DNA from: Ignavibacterium sp037440165
GTDB taxonomy: Bacteria; Bacteroidota; Ignavibacteria; Ignavibacteriales; Ignavibacteriaceae
Assembly: GCF_037440165.1 (NCBI RefSeq)
Contig: NZ_JBBIUQ010000008.1
Location: forward strand, 1-64,000
Reading direction: 5' to 3'
DNA length: 64,000 nucleotides
Of the stretch, positions 42,662 through 53,000 are shown piece after piece. Numbering within the stretch: the first letter of the stretch is position 1; each line of letters opens with the position of its first letter. The notes below the pieces were generated by a model. The model saw only the letters and a program-made list of their open reading frames with translations, did not search any database and had not been told where the DNA came from. Made by a program: the position numbers and the translations under genes.

Positions 42662-44761
42662 TTATGTAGTTGCTGTTGATCTTTTTGTTGTTGATTTTTC
42701 TGCGATTTCTTCTGCAATTGATTTTGGAATCTCTGCATAATGATCAAATTGCATTGAGTAGAGTGCTCTTCCCTGAGTCATTGATCTTAACACAGTTGCG
42801 TAACCAAACATTTCCGACAATGGAACGAATGCTTTAATTACCTGAGCATCTTTTCGTGCAGAAAAACCTTCTATTTTTCCTCTGCGGGAGTTTAAGTCTC
42901 CCATAACATCACCGAGATATTCTTCCGGTGTAATAACTTCAACAGACATAATAGGTTCGAGTAAAACAGGATTTGCCTTTCTGGCTGCTGCCTGAAAAGC
43001 CATTGAACCTGCTACTCTGAAAGAAATTTCATCCGAGTCAACATCGTGATAAGAACCGTCGTATAACTTTGCTTTTACATCAACCATTGGATAACCAGCT
43101 ATCACTCCGTTTTTCATTGCGTCCTGTATTCCCTGAGAAACGGCAGGGATATATTCTTTAGGAACAACACCACCGACTATTGCATTAATAAATTCAAAAC
43201 CTTTACCGGGTTCATTTGGTGATACTTCAATCCAAACATGACCATACTTACCTCTACCACCGGATTGCTTAACAAATTTTCCTTCAGCCTGCACTGTGCT
43301 GGTAATGGTTTCTCTATAAGCAACTTGTGGTTTACCAATATTAGCCTCAACCTTAAATTCACGCCTCATTCTATCAACAATGATATCAAGATGAAGCTCA
43401 CCCATACCGCTAATTAAGGTTTGACCTGTCTCCTCATCAACTTTAACTTTGAATGTCGGATCTTCATCTGAAAGTTTAGATAATGCTTCTGATAATTTAT
43501 CCTGATCAGCCTTGGTTTTAGGTTCAATTGCAATTTGAATAACTGGTTCAGGAAAAGTCATTCTCTCTAAAACAACAGGATCATTTTCTGTGCAAAGGGT
43601 ATCACCTGTCTTAGTAAATTTTAATCCAACAGCTGCTGCAATATCACCAGCTCTAACCTCAGAGATTTCTTCCCTGTGGTTTGCGTGCATCTGAAGCAAT
43701 CTGCTTATTCTTTCTTTCTTTCCACTAACAGAATTAAATACATACGAGCCACTGGTCAGTGTACCTGAATAAACTCTGAAGAAAGTCAATTTACCGACAT
43801 ATGGATCATTCATTATTTTGAAAGCCAAAGCAGTGAATTTCTCATTCTCATCAATTTTTCTTTTAACAATATCATTCATTCCTACATAATGAGCTTCTAT
43901 CTCTTTCAAATCAGCAGGTGATGGAAGAAAATCCACTACAGCATCAAGAAGTTTTTGAACACCTTTATTTTTGAATGAAGAACCGCATAAAACAGGAACA
44001 ATTTTTAATTCAATTGTAGCTCTTCTTAAAACTGCTTTGATTTCATCTGGGGTTATTTCTTTTCCTTCCAGATATTTTTCAAGCAATGTATCATCAACAT
44101 CAGAAACTGCTTCGAGCATCTGTGTTCTGTACTTATTGGCAATTTCCAGCAGGTCTTTAGGTATACTAATTTCGTCATAAGTGGTTCCAAGACTATCCTC
44201 GTGATACATTCGGGCATTATATTGAATAAGGTCAATTACCCCAACAAACATATCACCTTCACCAATAGGAAGGTTGATTGGAATAGCATTAGTACCCAAT
44301 CTATCTCTCATCATTTCCACAGCGTGATAAAAATCTGCACCAATTCTATCCATTTTATTAACAAAAGCAATTCTTGGAACACCGTATTTATCAGCCTGAC
44401 GCCAAACTGTTTCTGACTGTGGTTCAACACCGCCTACTGCACAGAACAGAGCAACAGCACCGTCAAGAACTCTGAGTGATCTTTCAACTTCAACCGTAAA
44501 ATCAACGTGACCAGGAGTATCAATTATATTAATCTGATGATTATTCCAAAAACAAGTAGTTGCAGCGCTGGTGATAGTTATACCTCTTTCTTTTTCCTGC
44601 TCCATCCAGTCCATTGTGGCAGCACCATCGTGTACTTCACCAATTCGATGCGTTTTACCGGTATAATAAAGAATTCTTTCAGTAGTTGTAGTTTTACCAG
44701 CATCAATATGAGCCATTATACCGATATTTCGAACTTTATCTATGCTTATCTTATTTACCAT
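42662..44761 (-). CDS. fusA: Elongation factor G
   Basis: EF-G drives translocation and, with RRF, ribosome recycling. The 699-residue protein begins with the GTPase domain, AHIDAGKT at 17-24, then the effector EKERGITITSAATT, DTPGHVDF and NKMDRIGAD. Later domains include the domain IV string GGRGKYGHVWIEV. It is in the standard str-operon position after rpsG. No second fusA-like gene is near. Confidence 0.98.
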   Translation of the reverse strand: MVNKISIDKVRNIGIMAHIDAGKTTTTERILYYTGKTHRIGEVHDGAATMDWMEQEKERGITITSAATTCFWNNHQINIIDTPGHVDFTVEVERSLRVLDGAVALFCAVGGVEPQSETVWRQADKYGVPRIAFVNKMDRIGADFYHAVEMMRDRLGTNAIPINLPIGEGDMFVGVIDLIQYNARMYHEDSLGTTYDEISIPKDLLEIANKYRTQMLEAVSDVDDTLLEKYLEGKEITPDEIKAVLRRATIELKIVPVLCGSSFKNKGVQKLLDAVVDFLPSPADLKEIEAHYVGMNDIVKRKIDENEKFTALAFKIMNDPYVGKLTFFRVYSGTLTSGSYVFNSVSGKKERISRLLQMHANHREEISEVRAGDIAAAVGLKFTKTGDTLCTENDPVVLERMTFPEPVIQIAIEPKTKADQDKLSEALSKLSDEDPTFKVKVDEETGQTLISGMGELHLDIIVDRMRREFKVEANIGKPQVAYRETITSTVQAEGKFVKQSGGRGKYGHVWIEVSPNEPGKGFEFINAIVGGVVPKEYIPAVSQGIQDAMKNGVIAGYPMVDVKAKLYDGSYHDVDSDEISFRVAGSMAFQAAARKANPVLLEPIMSVEVITPEEYLGDVMGDLNSRRGKIEGFSARKDAQVIKAFVPLSEMFGYATVLRSMTQGRALYSMQFDHYAEIPKSIAEEIAEKSTTKRSTATT

Positions 44762-44778
44762 TTAATACTTAACCTATC

Positions 44779-45246
44779 TTACCATTTAAAGTGAGCAAAT
44801 GCCTTATTAGCTTCTGCCATTTTATGAGTATCATCTTTTTTCTTTACTGATGAACCTTCATTATTTGAAGCCGCTAACAGTTCACCAGCTAATTTAGCAG
44901 CCATTGATTTTTCACCGCGAGCACGTGAATAAGTTTTAATCCAACGCATTGCAAGCGCAGTTCTTCTTTCAGGTCTAACTTCAGTTGGAACCTGATAAGT
45001 AGCACCACCAACTCTGCGACTTCTAACTTCAATTACCGGAGCTACATTAGAAATAGCTTTCTTAAATACTTCAAGTCCGGATTTTTTTGATTTCTCTTCA
45101 ATTATTTCAAATGCCGTGTAAACAATATTTCTTGCTGTAGATTTTTTACCTCTCAGCATTATGCTGTTTATAAACTTCGCCACCAATACGTCATTGTATT
45201 TGGGATCGGGTTTTACATATCTTTTTTCTGCTCTGCGTTTTCTCAT
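44779..45246 (-). CDS. rpsG: 30S ribosomal protein S7
   Basis: S7 nucleates assembly of the 30S head and contacts E-site tRNA. The 155-residue protein has the N-terminal RRAEKRYVKPDPKYNDVLVAKF and the core VEVRSRRVGGATYQVP-like stretch with RRTALAMRWI. Length is normal for the short form. It starts two bases after rpsL ends. Confidence 0.97.
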   Translation of the reverse strand: MRKRRAEKRYVKPDPKYNDVLVAKFINSIMLRGKKSTARNIVYTAFEIIEEKSKKSGLEVFKKAISNVAPVIEVRSRRVGGATYQVPTEVRPERRTALAMRWIKTYSRARGEKSMAAKLAGELLAASNNEGSSVKKKDDTHKMAEANKAFAHFKW

Positions 45247-45248
45247 AA

Positions 45249-45626
45249 TTATTTAGCTTTTGGTTTTTTAGCTCCGTATTTAGAACGACCTTTTTTTCTA
45301 TCTTCAACACCGCTTGTGTCCAAAGTTCCTCTGATTATATGATAACGAACGCCTGGTAAATCTTTAACTCTACCACCTCTAATCATAACAAGTGAGTGTT
45401 CCTGTAAATTGTGCCCTTCACCGGGAATGTAAGCAGTTACCTCAATATTGTTTGTGAGTCTAACACGAGCAACTTTTCTTAATGCTGAGTTAGGCTTTTT
45501 AGGTGTAGTAGTATATACTCTTGTACATACACCTCTTTTCTGGGGGCAGCCTTCTAATGCCGGAGCTTTATTTTTAGAAAGAATTTTAACTCTTCCTCTT
45601 CTTACTAACTGATTTATCGTGGGCAC
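45249..45626 (-). CDS. rpsL: 30S ribosomal protein S12 (GTG start)
   Basis: S12 is at the decoding centre, and its loops affect accuracy and streptomycin response. The 125-residue protein has TINQLVRRGR, the loop TTPKKPNSALRKVARVRLTN with the wild-type-like lysine, and the second loop ending in GVRYHIIRGTLDTSGV. The start is GTG, fixed by the conserved PTINQLVR. A good promoter lies about 40 bases upstream, so this gene opens the str-S10-spc-alpha transcript. Confidence 0.97.
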   Translation of the reverse strand: MPTINQLVRRGRVKILSKNKAPALEGCPQKRGVCTRVYTTTPKKPNSALRKVARVRLTNNIEVTAYIPGEGHNLQEHSLVMIRGGRVKDLPGVRYHIIRGTLDTSGVEDRKKGRSKYGAKKPKAK

Positions 45627-45668
45627 AAAATCTCCTAAAAATTTAATTTTTCATTTTTTTTCAGATTT

Positions 45669-45699
45669 CAAATATATTCTTTAATTCAAATTTTGTCAA
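45669..45699 (-). promoter_or_regulatory. Promoter of the str-S10-spc-alpha superoperon
   Basis: On the minus strand TTG (45699-45697), 20 bases, then TATATTTG (45676-45669) match the Bacteroidetes -33 and -7 elements at the right spacing. Transcription would start near 45662, about 36 bases before the rpsL GTG. Confidence 0.75.
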
Positions 45700-45713
45700 G
45701 AAAATTGAATTAA
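45681..45713. repeat. Inverted repeat overlapping the str promoter
   Basis: TTAATTCAAATTTT and AAAATTGAATTAA pair over 13 bases with one bulged A and enclose the loop GTCAAG. The -33 TTG lies in the loop. No T-run follows, so it is not a standard terminator for rpoC; it may be an operator or a chance AT-rich palindrome. Confidence 0.5.
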
Positions 45714-45750
45714 AATTATAGTCATCTCTTGTTTGTGTGATAATCACTAA

Positions 45751-48700
45751 TTATTCACCAGATTCAATTTGTTTAACCTCTGATTCCTTCGGTTCTGCTT
45801 CTTCAGATTTTAGAATAATATTTCGATATTTCTTCAAACCTGTACCAGCTGGAATCAAATGACCCATAACTATGTTTTCTTTCAATCCAAGTAAGTGATC
45901 TGTTTTTGCTTCGATTGCTGCATTCGCAAGTACTTTTGTTGTCTCCTGGAATGAAGCTGCTGATAAGAAGCTTTCAGTTGAAAGTGCCGCCTGAGTAATT
46001 CCAAGGAGAATATGTTCGAAAGTAGCTGGCTCAGCGTCTCGGGCAATAATTTCTTTCTTACCTTTTTTCTTTAAATCAGAATTGATCTCACGATATTTAC
46101 TTCTTGGGATTAGTTGACCATTCTTAAACTTCGAATCACCTTTATCTTCAATATATACCATATTACTGATACGATTATTTTCCTGTATGAACTCTATACG
46201 ATCAATTAGATCCTCCTCAAGAAATCTTGTATCACCGGGAGAGACTACCTTAACTTTTTGCAACATCTGTCTTACGATTACTTCGATGTGTTTATCATTG
46301 ATCTTTACACCTTGTAATCTGTAAACATCCTGAATTTCATTTACTAGATATTCTTGTACAGCATTGGTACCTTTAATTGCAAGAATATCATGCGGATTTA
46401 CAGGACCATCGGTTATCTTTTCTCCGGCCGGAATTTCATCTCCATCCTGTACAAGTATATGTCGTTGTAATGGAACGCTATATCGTTTCTCATCAGATCT
46501 ATCCACTGCCAGAACGGTAATTTCTCTAGCACCTTTCTTTCTTGGACCAAATTTAACAATACCCTCAATCTCAGAAACGATAGCTGGTTCGTGCGGACTT
46601 CTTGCTTCAAAAAGTTCTGTTACTCTTGGCAAACCACCAGTAATATCACGGCTTTTAGCAGTTTGCTTAGATATTTTCGCAAGAGTTGTTCCTGCAGAAA
46701 CCGATTCACCTTCTTCAACACTTAGATATGATCTTACTGGCAAGTTAAAGGATTTTACTTCACCATTTTCTGCTTTAATTAAAATACTTGGAGTGAGATT
46801 TTTATCTTTAGACTCAAGAACAACTTTTTGAACGTGACCGGTTTGCTCATCTGTAACTTGTTGTAATGTTACGCCATCAATTAAATCAACGAATTTCACC
46901 ACTCCTGCAGCATCGGTAATTATCAGAGAGTTATATGGATCGTGATTATATAGTGGTTGACGCTTCTTAACTTGCTGTCCATCATTTACGATTAGTTCAG
47001 CTCCGTATGGTACATCATATTTCTTAAGCTGACGATTATTTTCATCAAGTATCTCGATTACTCCTCTTCTGCCTGTAACTACTTTAACTTTAACATCAGG
47101 ACCGCCGAATGGATCTTTTTCAATCTTTTCTACATACAGAATTCTTTCATACCTTACTATACCATCTGTGTTGGTTTCAACCTGGCTCTGCGATGCAATA
47201 CGAGATGAAGTTCCACCAAGGTGGAATGTTCTTAAAGTAAGCTGTGTACCAGGTTCACCGATAGATTGCGCGGCAATAATTCCTACTGCCTCGCCGATCT
47301 CAACCATTTTACCTGTAGTTAAATTTCTACCATAACATTTTGCACACACTCCCCGTTTTGATTCACAGGTAAGAACTGTTCTGATATAAACCGAATCAAT
47401 ATTTGCATCCTCAATTTTCTCAGCAATTTCTTCAGAAACCATTTGAGCTGCTTCAATAATTAATTCATCGGTTCTTGGATCATAAACATCCTGTTGAACT
47501 ACTCTTCCTGTTATTCTTTCTGCGAGCGGTTCTCTTTCTTCTTCAACATCTTTCAATGCACGAACTTCGATACCCATTATAGTTCCGCAATCTTCTTCAG
47601 AGATTATAACATCCTGCGAAACATCAACCAATCTTCTTGTCAGGTAACCAGCATCAGCGGTTTTAAGAGCTGTGTCAGCCAAACCTTTTCTAGCACCGTG
47701 AGTTGATATGAAGTATTCGAGTACGGATAAACCTTCCTTGAAGTTTGCAACAATCGGGTTTTCAATAATTTCTCCTGCCTGACCAGTTAGAGATTTTTGA
47801 GGTTTCATCATAAGCCCTCTCATACCAGCAAGCTGACGAACCTGCTCCTGCGATCCTCTTGCACCAGAGTCAACCATCATGTGCAATGAATTGAATCCCT
47901 GATTATGATGACGAATTTTTTCCATCAGTGCACGAGCAACATTATTTGTAGTGTGAGTCCAGACATCGATGATTTTGTTATATCTTTCAGCATCGGTAAT
48001 TACGCCCATTTCGTGCTCATTCAGAATCGCTTCTACTTTTTTGTTTGCTTGTGCAATAAGAGAATCTTTTTCTTCAGGAACAACCATATCGATAAAGCTA
48101 ACTGAAATTCCTCCAGCGGTTGCATATCTGAAACCTAAATCTTTAAGATCATCAAGGAATTTTGCTGTCACTTTGTTTCCGAGTTTCATAAACATCTTGC
48201 CAATAATTGAGCTGAATGCCTTTTTGACAAGAAGTTGATTGATGAAACCCATTTCTTTTGGAACAATCTGATTGAAAATAATTCTACCCACGGTAGTTTC
48301 AATCAACTGCCCATCAATTCTTACTTTAATTTTAGCGTGAATACCAACAACTTTGTTATCGTAAGCAATAATAACTTCTTCAGGTGAAGCGAAAGTCATT
48401 CCTTCACCCAAATCACCTTCTTTCATTTTTGTGAGATAGTAGCAACCAAGAACTATATCCTGGGTTGGAATAACTATCGGACTACCATTTTGCGGTGAGA
48501 GAATATTGTGACTGCTTAACATCAGCAGCGTTGCTTCAAGCTGTGCTTCATAAGACAACGGAACATGCACAGCCATCTGGTCACCATCAAAGTCTGCGTT
48601 GAATGCTGTACAAACCATTGGGTGAAGCTGGATAGCTCTCTCGTCAATTAACACCGGCTGAAATGCCTGAATACCTAATCTGTGAAGCGTAGGAGCTCTG

Positions 48701-50004
48701 TTTAATAATACCGGATGTCCTTCGATTATCTTTGCGAGAATTTCCCAAATAATCGGATCTTTTCTATCAACAACTTTTCTTGCACTTTTAACAGTTTTAT
48801 TATGACCTCGTTCAATCAGTTTGCGAATGATGAATGGCTTGAATAATTCCACTGCCATGTCCTTTGGAAGTCCGCACTGATGAAGCTTTAATTCAGGACC
48901 AACGACAATGACCGAACGACCTGAATAGTCAACTCTCTTTCCAAGCAGATTCTGTCTGAATCTACCTTGTTTACCTTTAAGCATATCACTCAATGATTTC
49001 AGAGGTCTGTTGCTATCGCTTCTTACTGCACTCCCTCTTCTTGAGTTATCGAATAAAGCATCAACAGCTTCCTGAAGCATTCTTTTTTCATTACGAAGAA
49101 TAACTTCTGGTGCTTTTATATCAATAAGTCTTTTTAATCTGTTGTTTCTGATAATTACTCTTCGATAGAGATCATTCAAATCACTTGTAGCAAATCTTCC
49201 ACCTTCTAATGGAACAAGTGGTCTGAGTTCTGGTGGAATAACAGGAATATAACTCAATACCATCCATTCAGGACGATTTGGAACCTTTCCTTCTTCCTCT
49301 TTGAATGATTCAATAACACGGAGTCGTTTTAATAAATCCTGTTTTTTCTGTTGTGATGTTTCGGTTTTTAATTGATCTCTTAATTGAATAGAAAGTTGTT
49401 CTATATTTGTTTTGCGTAAAATTTCTTTAACAGCATCGCCGCCAATTCTTGCCACAAATTTCTTAGGGTCTTCATCATCAAGTTTTTCGTTTCCGTCAGG
49501 AAGCGAATTTAATATTTCATAGTACTGATCTTCAGAAATCAAATCTAAACGATTAAGTCCTGTAGTGCCTGGGTTTAAGACTAAATAGGATTCATAATAA
49601 ATAACTTTTTCTAATTCTTTAAGACTGAGCCCGATGATATTTCCTATCTTTGAAGGCTGGGTTCTGAAAAACCAGATATGAACTACAGGTACAGCAAGAG
49701 CAATATGCCCCATCCTTTCTCTTCTTACACTTTTCTGGGTAACTTCAACACCACAGCGATCGCAAATAATACCTTTGTATCTTATTCTTTTATATTTACC
49801 GCAATAACATTCCCAGTCCCTCGTCGGACCAAAAATCTTTTCGCAGAATAGACCATCTTTTTCTGGTCTGAATGTTCTGTAGTTAATTGTTTCCGGCTTA
49901 GTAACTTCACCATAAGAACGTCCAAGAATATCATCCGGACTTGCTAAGCTGATAGTAATACTGTTTATATCTTTCATTGCATTTTCTTGAATTCTAAATG
50001 CCAT
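45751..50004 (-). CDS. rpoC: DNA-directed RNA polymerase subunit beta'
   Basis: This 1417-residue subunit forms half of the RNA polymerase active centre and DNA clamp. The N-terminal zinc site uses C66, C68, C81 and C84. The catalytic loop NADFDGDQM is at 469-477 and its three aspartates bind the catalytic magnesium. The bridge helix and trigger loop regions follow (GLMMKPQKSLTGQAGEIIENPI, and the TADAGYLTRRLVDVSQD region). A second zinc site is seen in CESKRGVCAKCYG. Length is normal for Bacteroidetes. It follows rpoB after 42 bases and ends just before the str promoter. Confidence 0.98.
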   Translation of the reverse strand: MAFRIQENAMKDINSITISLASPDDILGRSYGEVTKPETINYRTFRPEKDGLFCEKIFGPTRDWECYCGKYKRIRYKGIICDRCGVEVTQKSVRRERMGHIALAVPVVHIWFFRTQPSKIGNIIGLSLKELEKVIYYESYLVLNPGTTGLNRLDLISEDQYYEILNSLPDGNEKLDDEDPKKFVARIGGDAVKEILRKTNIEQLSIQLRDQLKTETSQQKKQDLLKRLRVIESFKEEEGKVPNRPEWMVLSYIPVIPPELRPLVPLEGGRFATSDLNDLYRRVIIRNNRLKRLIDIKAPEVILRNEKRMLQEAVDALFDNSRRGSAVRSDSNRPLKSLSDMLKGKQGRFRQNLLGKRVDYSGRSVIVVGPELKLHQCGLPKDMAVELFKPFIIRKLIERGHNKTVKSARKVVDRKDPIIWEILAKIIEGHPVLLNRAPTLHRLGIQAFQPVLIDERAIQLHPMVCTAFNADFDGDQMAVHVPLSYEAQLEATLLMLSSHNILSPQNGSPIVIPTQDIVLGCYYLTKMKEGDLGEGMTFASPEEVIIAYDNKVVGIHAKIKVRIDGQLIETTVGRIIFNQIVPKEMGFINQLLVKKAFSSIIGKMFMKLGNKVTAKFLDDLKDLGFRYATAGGISVSFIDMVVPEEKDSLIAQANKKVEAILNEHEMGVITDAERYNKIIDVWTHTTNNVARALMEKIRHHNQGFNSLHMMVDSGARGSQEQVRQLAGMRGLMMKPQKSLTGQAGEIIENPIVANFKEGLSVLEYFISTHGARKGLADTALKTADAGYLTRRLVDVSQDVIISEEDCGTIMGIEVRALKDVEEEREPLAERITGRVVQQDVYDPRTDELIIEAAQMVSEEIAEKIEDANIDSVYIRTVLTCESKRGVCAKCYGRNLTTGKMVEIGEAVGIIAAQSIGEPGTQLTLRTFHLGGTSSRIASQSQVETNTDGIVRYERILYVEKIEKDPFGGPDVKVKVVTGRRGVIEILDENNRQLKKYDVPYGAELIVNDGQQVKKRQPLYNHDPYNSLIITDAAGVVKFVDLIDGVTLQQVTDEQTGHVQKVVLESKDKNLTPSILIKAENGEVKSFNLPVRSYLSVEEGESVSAGTTLAKISKQTAKSRDITGGLPRVTELFEARSPHEPAIVSEIEGIVKFGPRKKGAREITVLAVDRSDEKRYSVPLQRHILVQDGDEIPAGEKITDGPVNPHDILAIKGTNAVQEYLVNEIQDVYRLQGVKINDKHIEVIVRQMLQKVKVVSPGDTRFLEEDLIDRIEFIQENNRISNMVYIEDKGDSKFKNGQLIPRSKYREINSDLKKKGKKEIIARDAEPATFEHILLGITQAALSTESFLSAASFQETTKVLANAAIEAKTDHLLGLKENIVMGHLIPAGTGLKKYRNIILKSEEAEPKESEVKQIESGE

Positions 50005-50046
50005 TTTTTAATCTCCTAATTTCTATTTAAGGATTATACACACCTT

Positions 50047-53000
50047 TTAGTTAATCTTAATATCCAGTCCAAGACCTTGTAATTCTTTAATCATAACATT
50101 AAACGCTTCAGGAATATTCGATTCAGGAAGATTTTCACCTTTTACCAGAGATTCATAAACCTTTGCTCGACCTGCAACATCATCACTCTTTACAGTAAGA
50201 ATTTCCTGTAATACGTGTGAAGCACCATAACCTTCAAGAGCCCAGACTTCCATTTCTCCGAATCTCTGACCACCAAACTGAGCTTTACCTCCGAGTGGTT
50301 GCTGAGTAATCAGTGAGTATGGTCCAATTGACCTTGCATGAATTTTATCATCAACAAGGTGGCTAAGTTTAAGCATGTAAATATATCCGCAGGTTACTTT
50401 TTGATGGAATTTTTCACCAGTTCTTCCATCGTATAAATCTGTTTTTGAACCGGGATCAATTCCTGCTTTTTGCAACCACTGCTCAACATCTTCTAATTTT
50501 GCACCATCGAAAATCGGAGTTGCAAATTTCAGTCCCATCTTCTTACCAACCCAGCCAAGTACAGTTTCATATAACTGACCGAGGTTCATTCTTGAAGGAA
50601 CACCAAGAGGATTTAAGATTATATCTACCGGAGTTCCATCAGGCAAGAACGGCATATCCTCAACCGGAACGATTTTAGCGACAACACCTTTATTACCATG
50701 TCGTCCAGCCATTTTATCGCCCACTGAGAGTTTACGTTTCTTTGCAACATAAACTTTTGCAAGTTGAACGATTCCAGGTGGCAGTTCGTCGCCGCTCTGA
50801 ATTTTAACTTTTTCCTTTTTGTACTCTTCTTCGATATCAACCTTGATATCAAAATAATTTTTGAAAAGAGTTTTAACCATATTATTTATCTTTTTCGAAT
50901 CGAACCAATCAGCTGTATAATCAAGTTTAGTGACATCTTCCATATCGGAAAAAGTTTTTTCCTTGATAGTCGTTCCGCTTCTTAATACAACACTTCCATC
51001 AAGATCACGAATACCAGTCGTAGTTTCGTCTTCAGTTATTCTGGCTAATTTTTCAACCAGTTTTTCGTAATGTTGTTTAAGTTTCTTTCTGAAATTCTGA
51101 TCTAATTCTTCAAGCGCGACTTTTTCCTGTTTCTTCGATTCATTATCTCTTTTCTTTCTGCTGAACAATCTAGTTTTGATGACTGTTCCTCTTAAACCTG
51201 GAGAGGCACGTAATGATGCATCTTTTACATCACCAGCTTTATCTCCAAATATTGCACGAAGAAGTTTTTCTTCAGGTGTAGGATCAGTCTCTCCCTTAGG
51301 CGTAATTTTACCAATAAGGATATCACCTTCTTTTACTTCAGCACCTTCTCTTATAATACCATTCTCATCAAGATTCTTAACAGCTTCTTCGCTTACATTT
51401 GGAATTTCTCTAGTCAGTTCTTCTTCGCCGCGTTTTGTTTCTCTAACCTGTAATTCAAATTCTTCAATATGAATTGAAGTGTAAACATCTTCTCTAACTA
51501 CTCTCTCGCTAATAATTATAGCATCTTCAAAGTTGTAACCACGCCAAGGCATAAATGCAACAAGAACATTTCTTCCAAGTGCAAGTTCTCCCTGATCAGT
51601 TGCGGCGCCATCAGCAAGAACATCACCTTTCTTAACACGCTGACCTTCGTGAACTATTGGTCTCTGGTTAACACAAGTTTCCTGGTTTGTTCCCTGAAAC
51701 TTTGTTAATTCATAAACAACTTTTCTTGTTTCGTTAAAGCTTGTGAGGGATTCGAAACTGTTTGGATTAATATCGTATTTTACAATTATTCTGTTGGAAT
51801 CAGCACTCGCTACGACTCCATCATCCTCTGCAATAAGCAATGCACGTGAATCATATGCAACTTTCTTCTCCATTCCGGTTCCAACAATTGGAGCTTCTGG
51901 TTTTAATAACGGAACTGCTTGTCTCTGCATATTTGATCCCATCAGTGCTCTGTTAGCATCATCGTGTTCTAGGAATGGAATTAAAGCAGCAGCAGCACTA
52001 ACTATCTGAGCAGGAGCGACATCCATATAATGAACTTCTTCAGGATGAACGATTGGGAATTCACCTTTATATCTTGCTTTAACTCTTTCATTGATGAATT
52101 TTCCCTGTTCATTTATTGGAGCATTTGCCTGAGCAATTATAAATTTATCTTCCTGCTCAGCTGATAAATATTCAACTTCACTTGTTACCTTACCTTTTAC
52201 TACTTTTCTATAAGGTGTTTCTAAGAATCCATATTTGTTCACACGAGCATAAATTGTAAGAGATGAAATAAGACCGATATTTGGTCCTTCAGGTGTTTCA
52301 ATTGGACAAAGTCGTCCGTAGTGAGTATAGTGAACATCTCTTACTTCAAATCCTGCTCTTTCTCTTGTTAATCCGCCCGGACCTAAAGCAGACATACGTC
52401 TTTTGTGCGTCATTTCAGCTAATGGATTTGTTTGATCCATAAATTGTGAAAGCTGATTTGTGCCGAAGAATGCATTTATTACGCTTGTGATTGTGCGGGC
52501 GTTTACTAAGTCCTGAGGAGTGAAATTTTCGGTATCGCGCATATTCATTCGCTCTTTGATTGTTCGAGCCATTCTTGCCATACCGACATTAAATTGCTGT
52601 GAAAGCTGTTCACCAACTGTTCTTATTCTTCTGTTTCCGAGATGATCTATGTCATCAACCGGTGCAACACCGTTTTTCAAATCAATAAGATATCTCATTA
52701 TAGCTACTATATCTTCATTAGTAAGAACAGTGGTTGACTCAGGCACATTGAGCTTAAGTTTGTCATTCATCCTGTGGCGGCCAACTTCGCCAAGATCATA
52801 TCTTTTATCGTTAAAGAATAATTTTTCAAGAAGCTGCTCTGCAGATTCAAGATCAGGTGCTTCACCGGTTCTTAATTGTCTGTAAATTGAATATAGAGCT
52901 TCTTCTCTTGAGGTTGATATGTCTTTCTGCAAAGTGTTTACTATCAAATCCTGTTCAGGTGAGCGATCAGATTTGATGAACTTTAGCACATCAATTTCAG

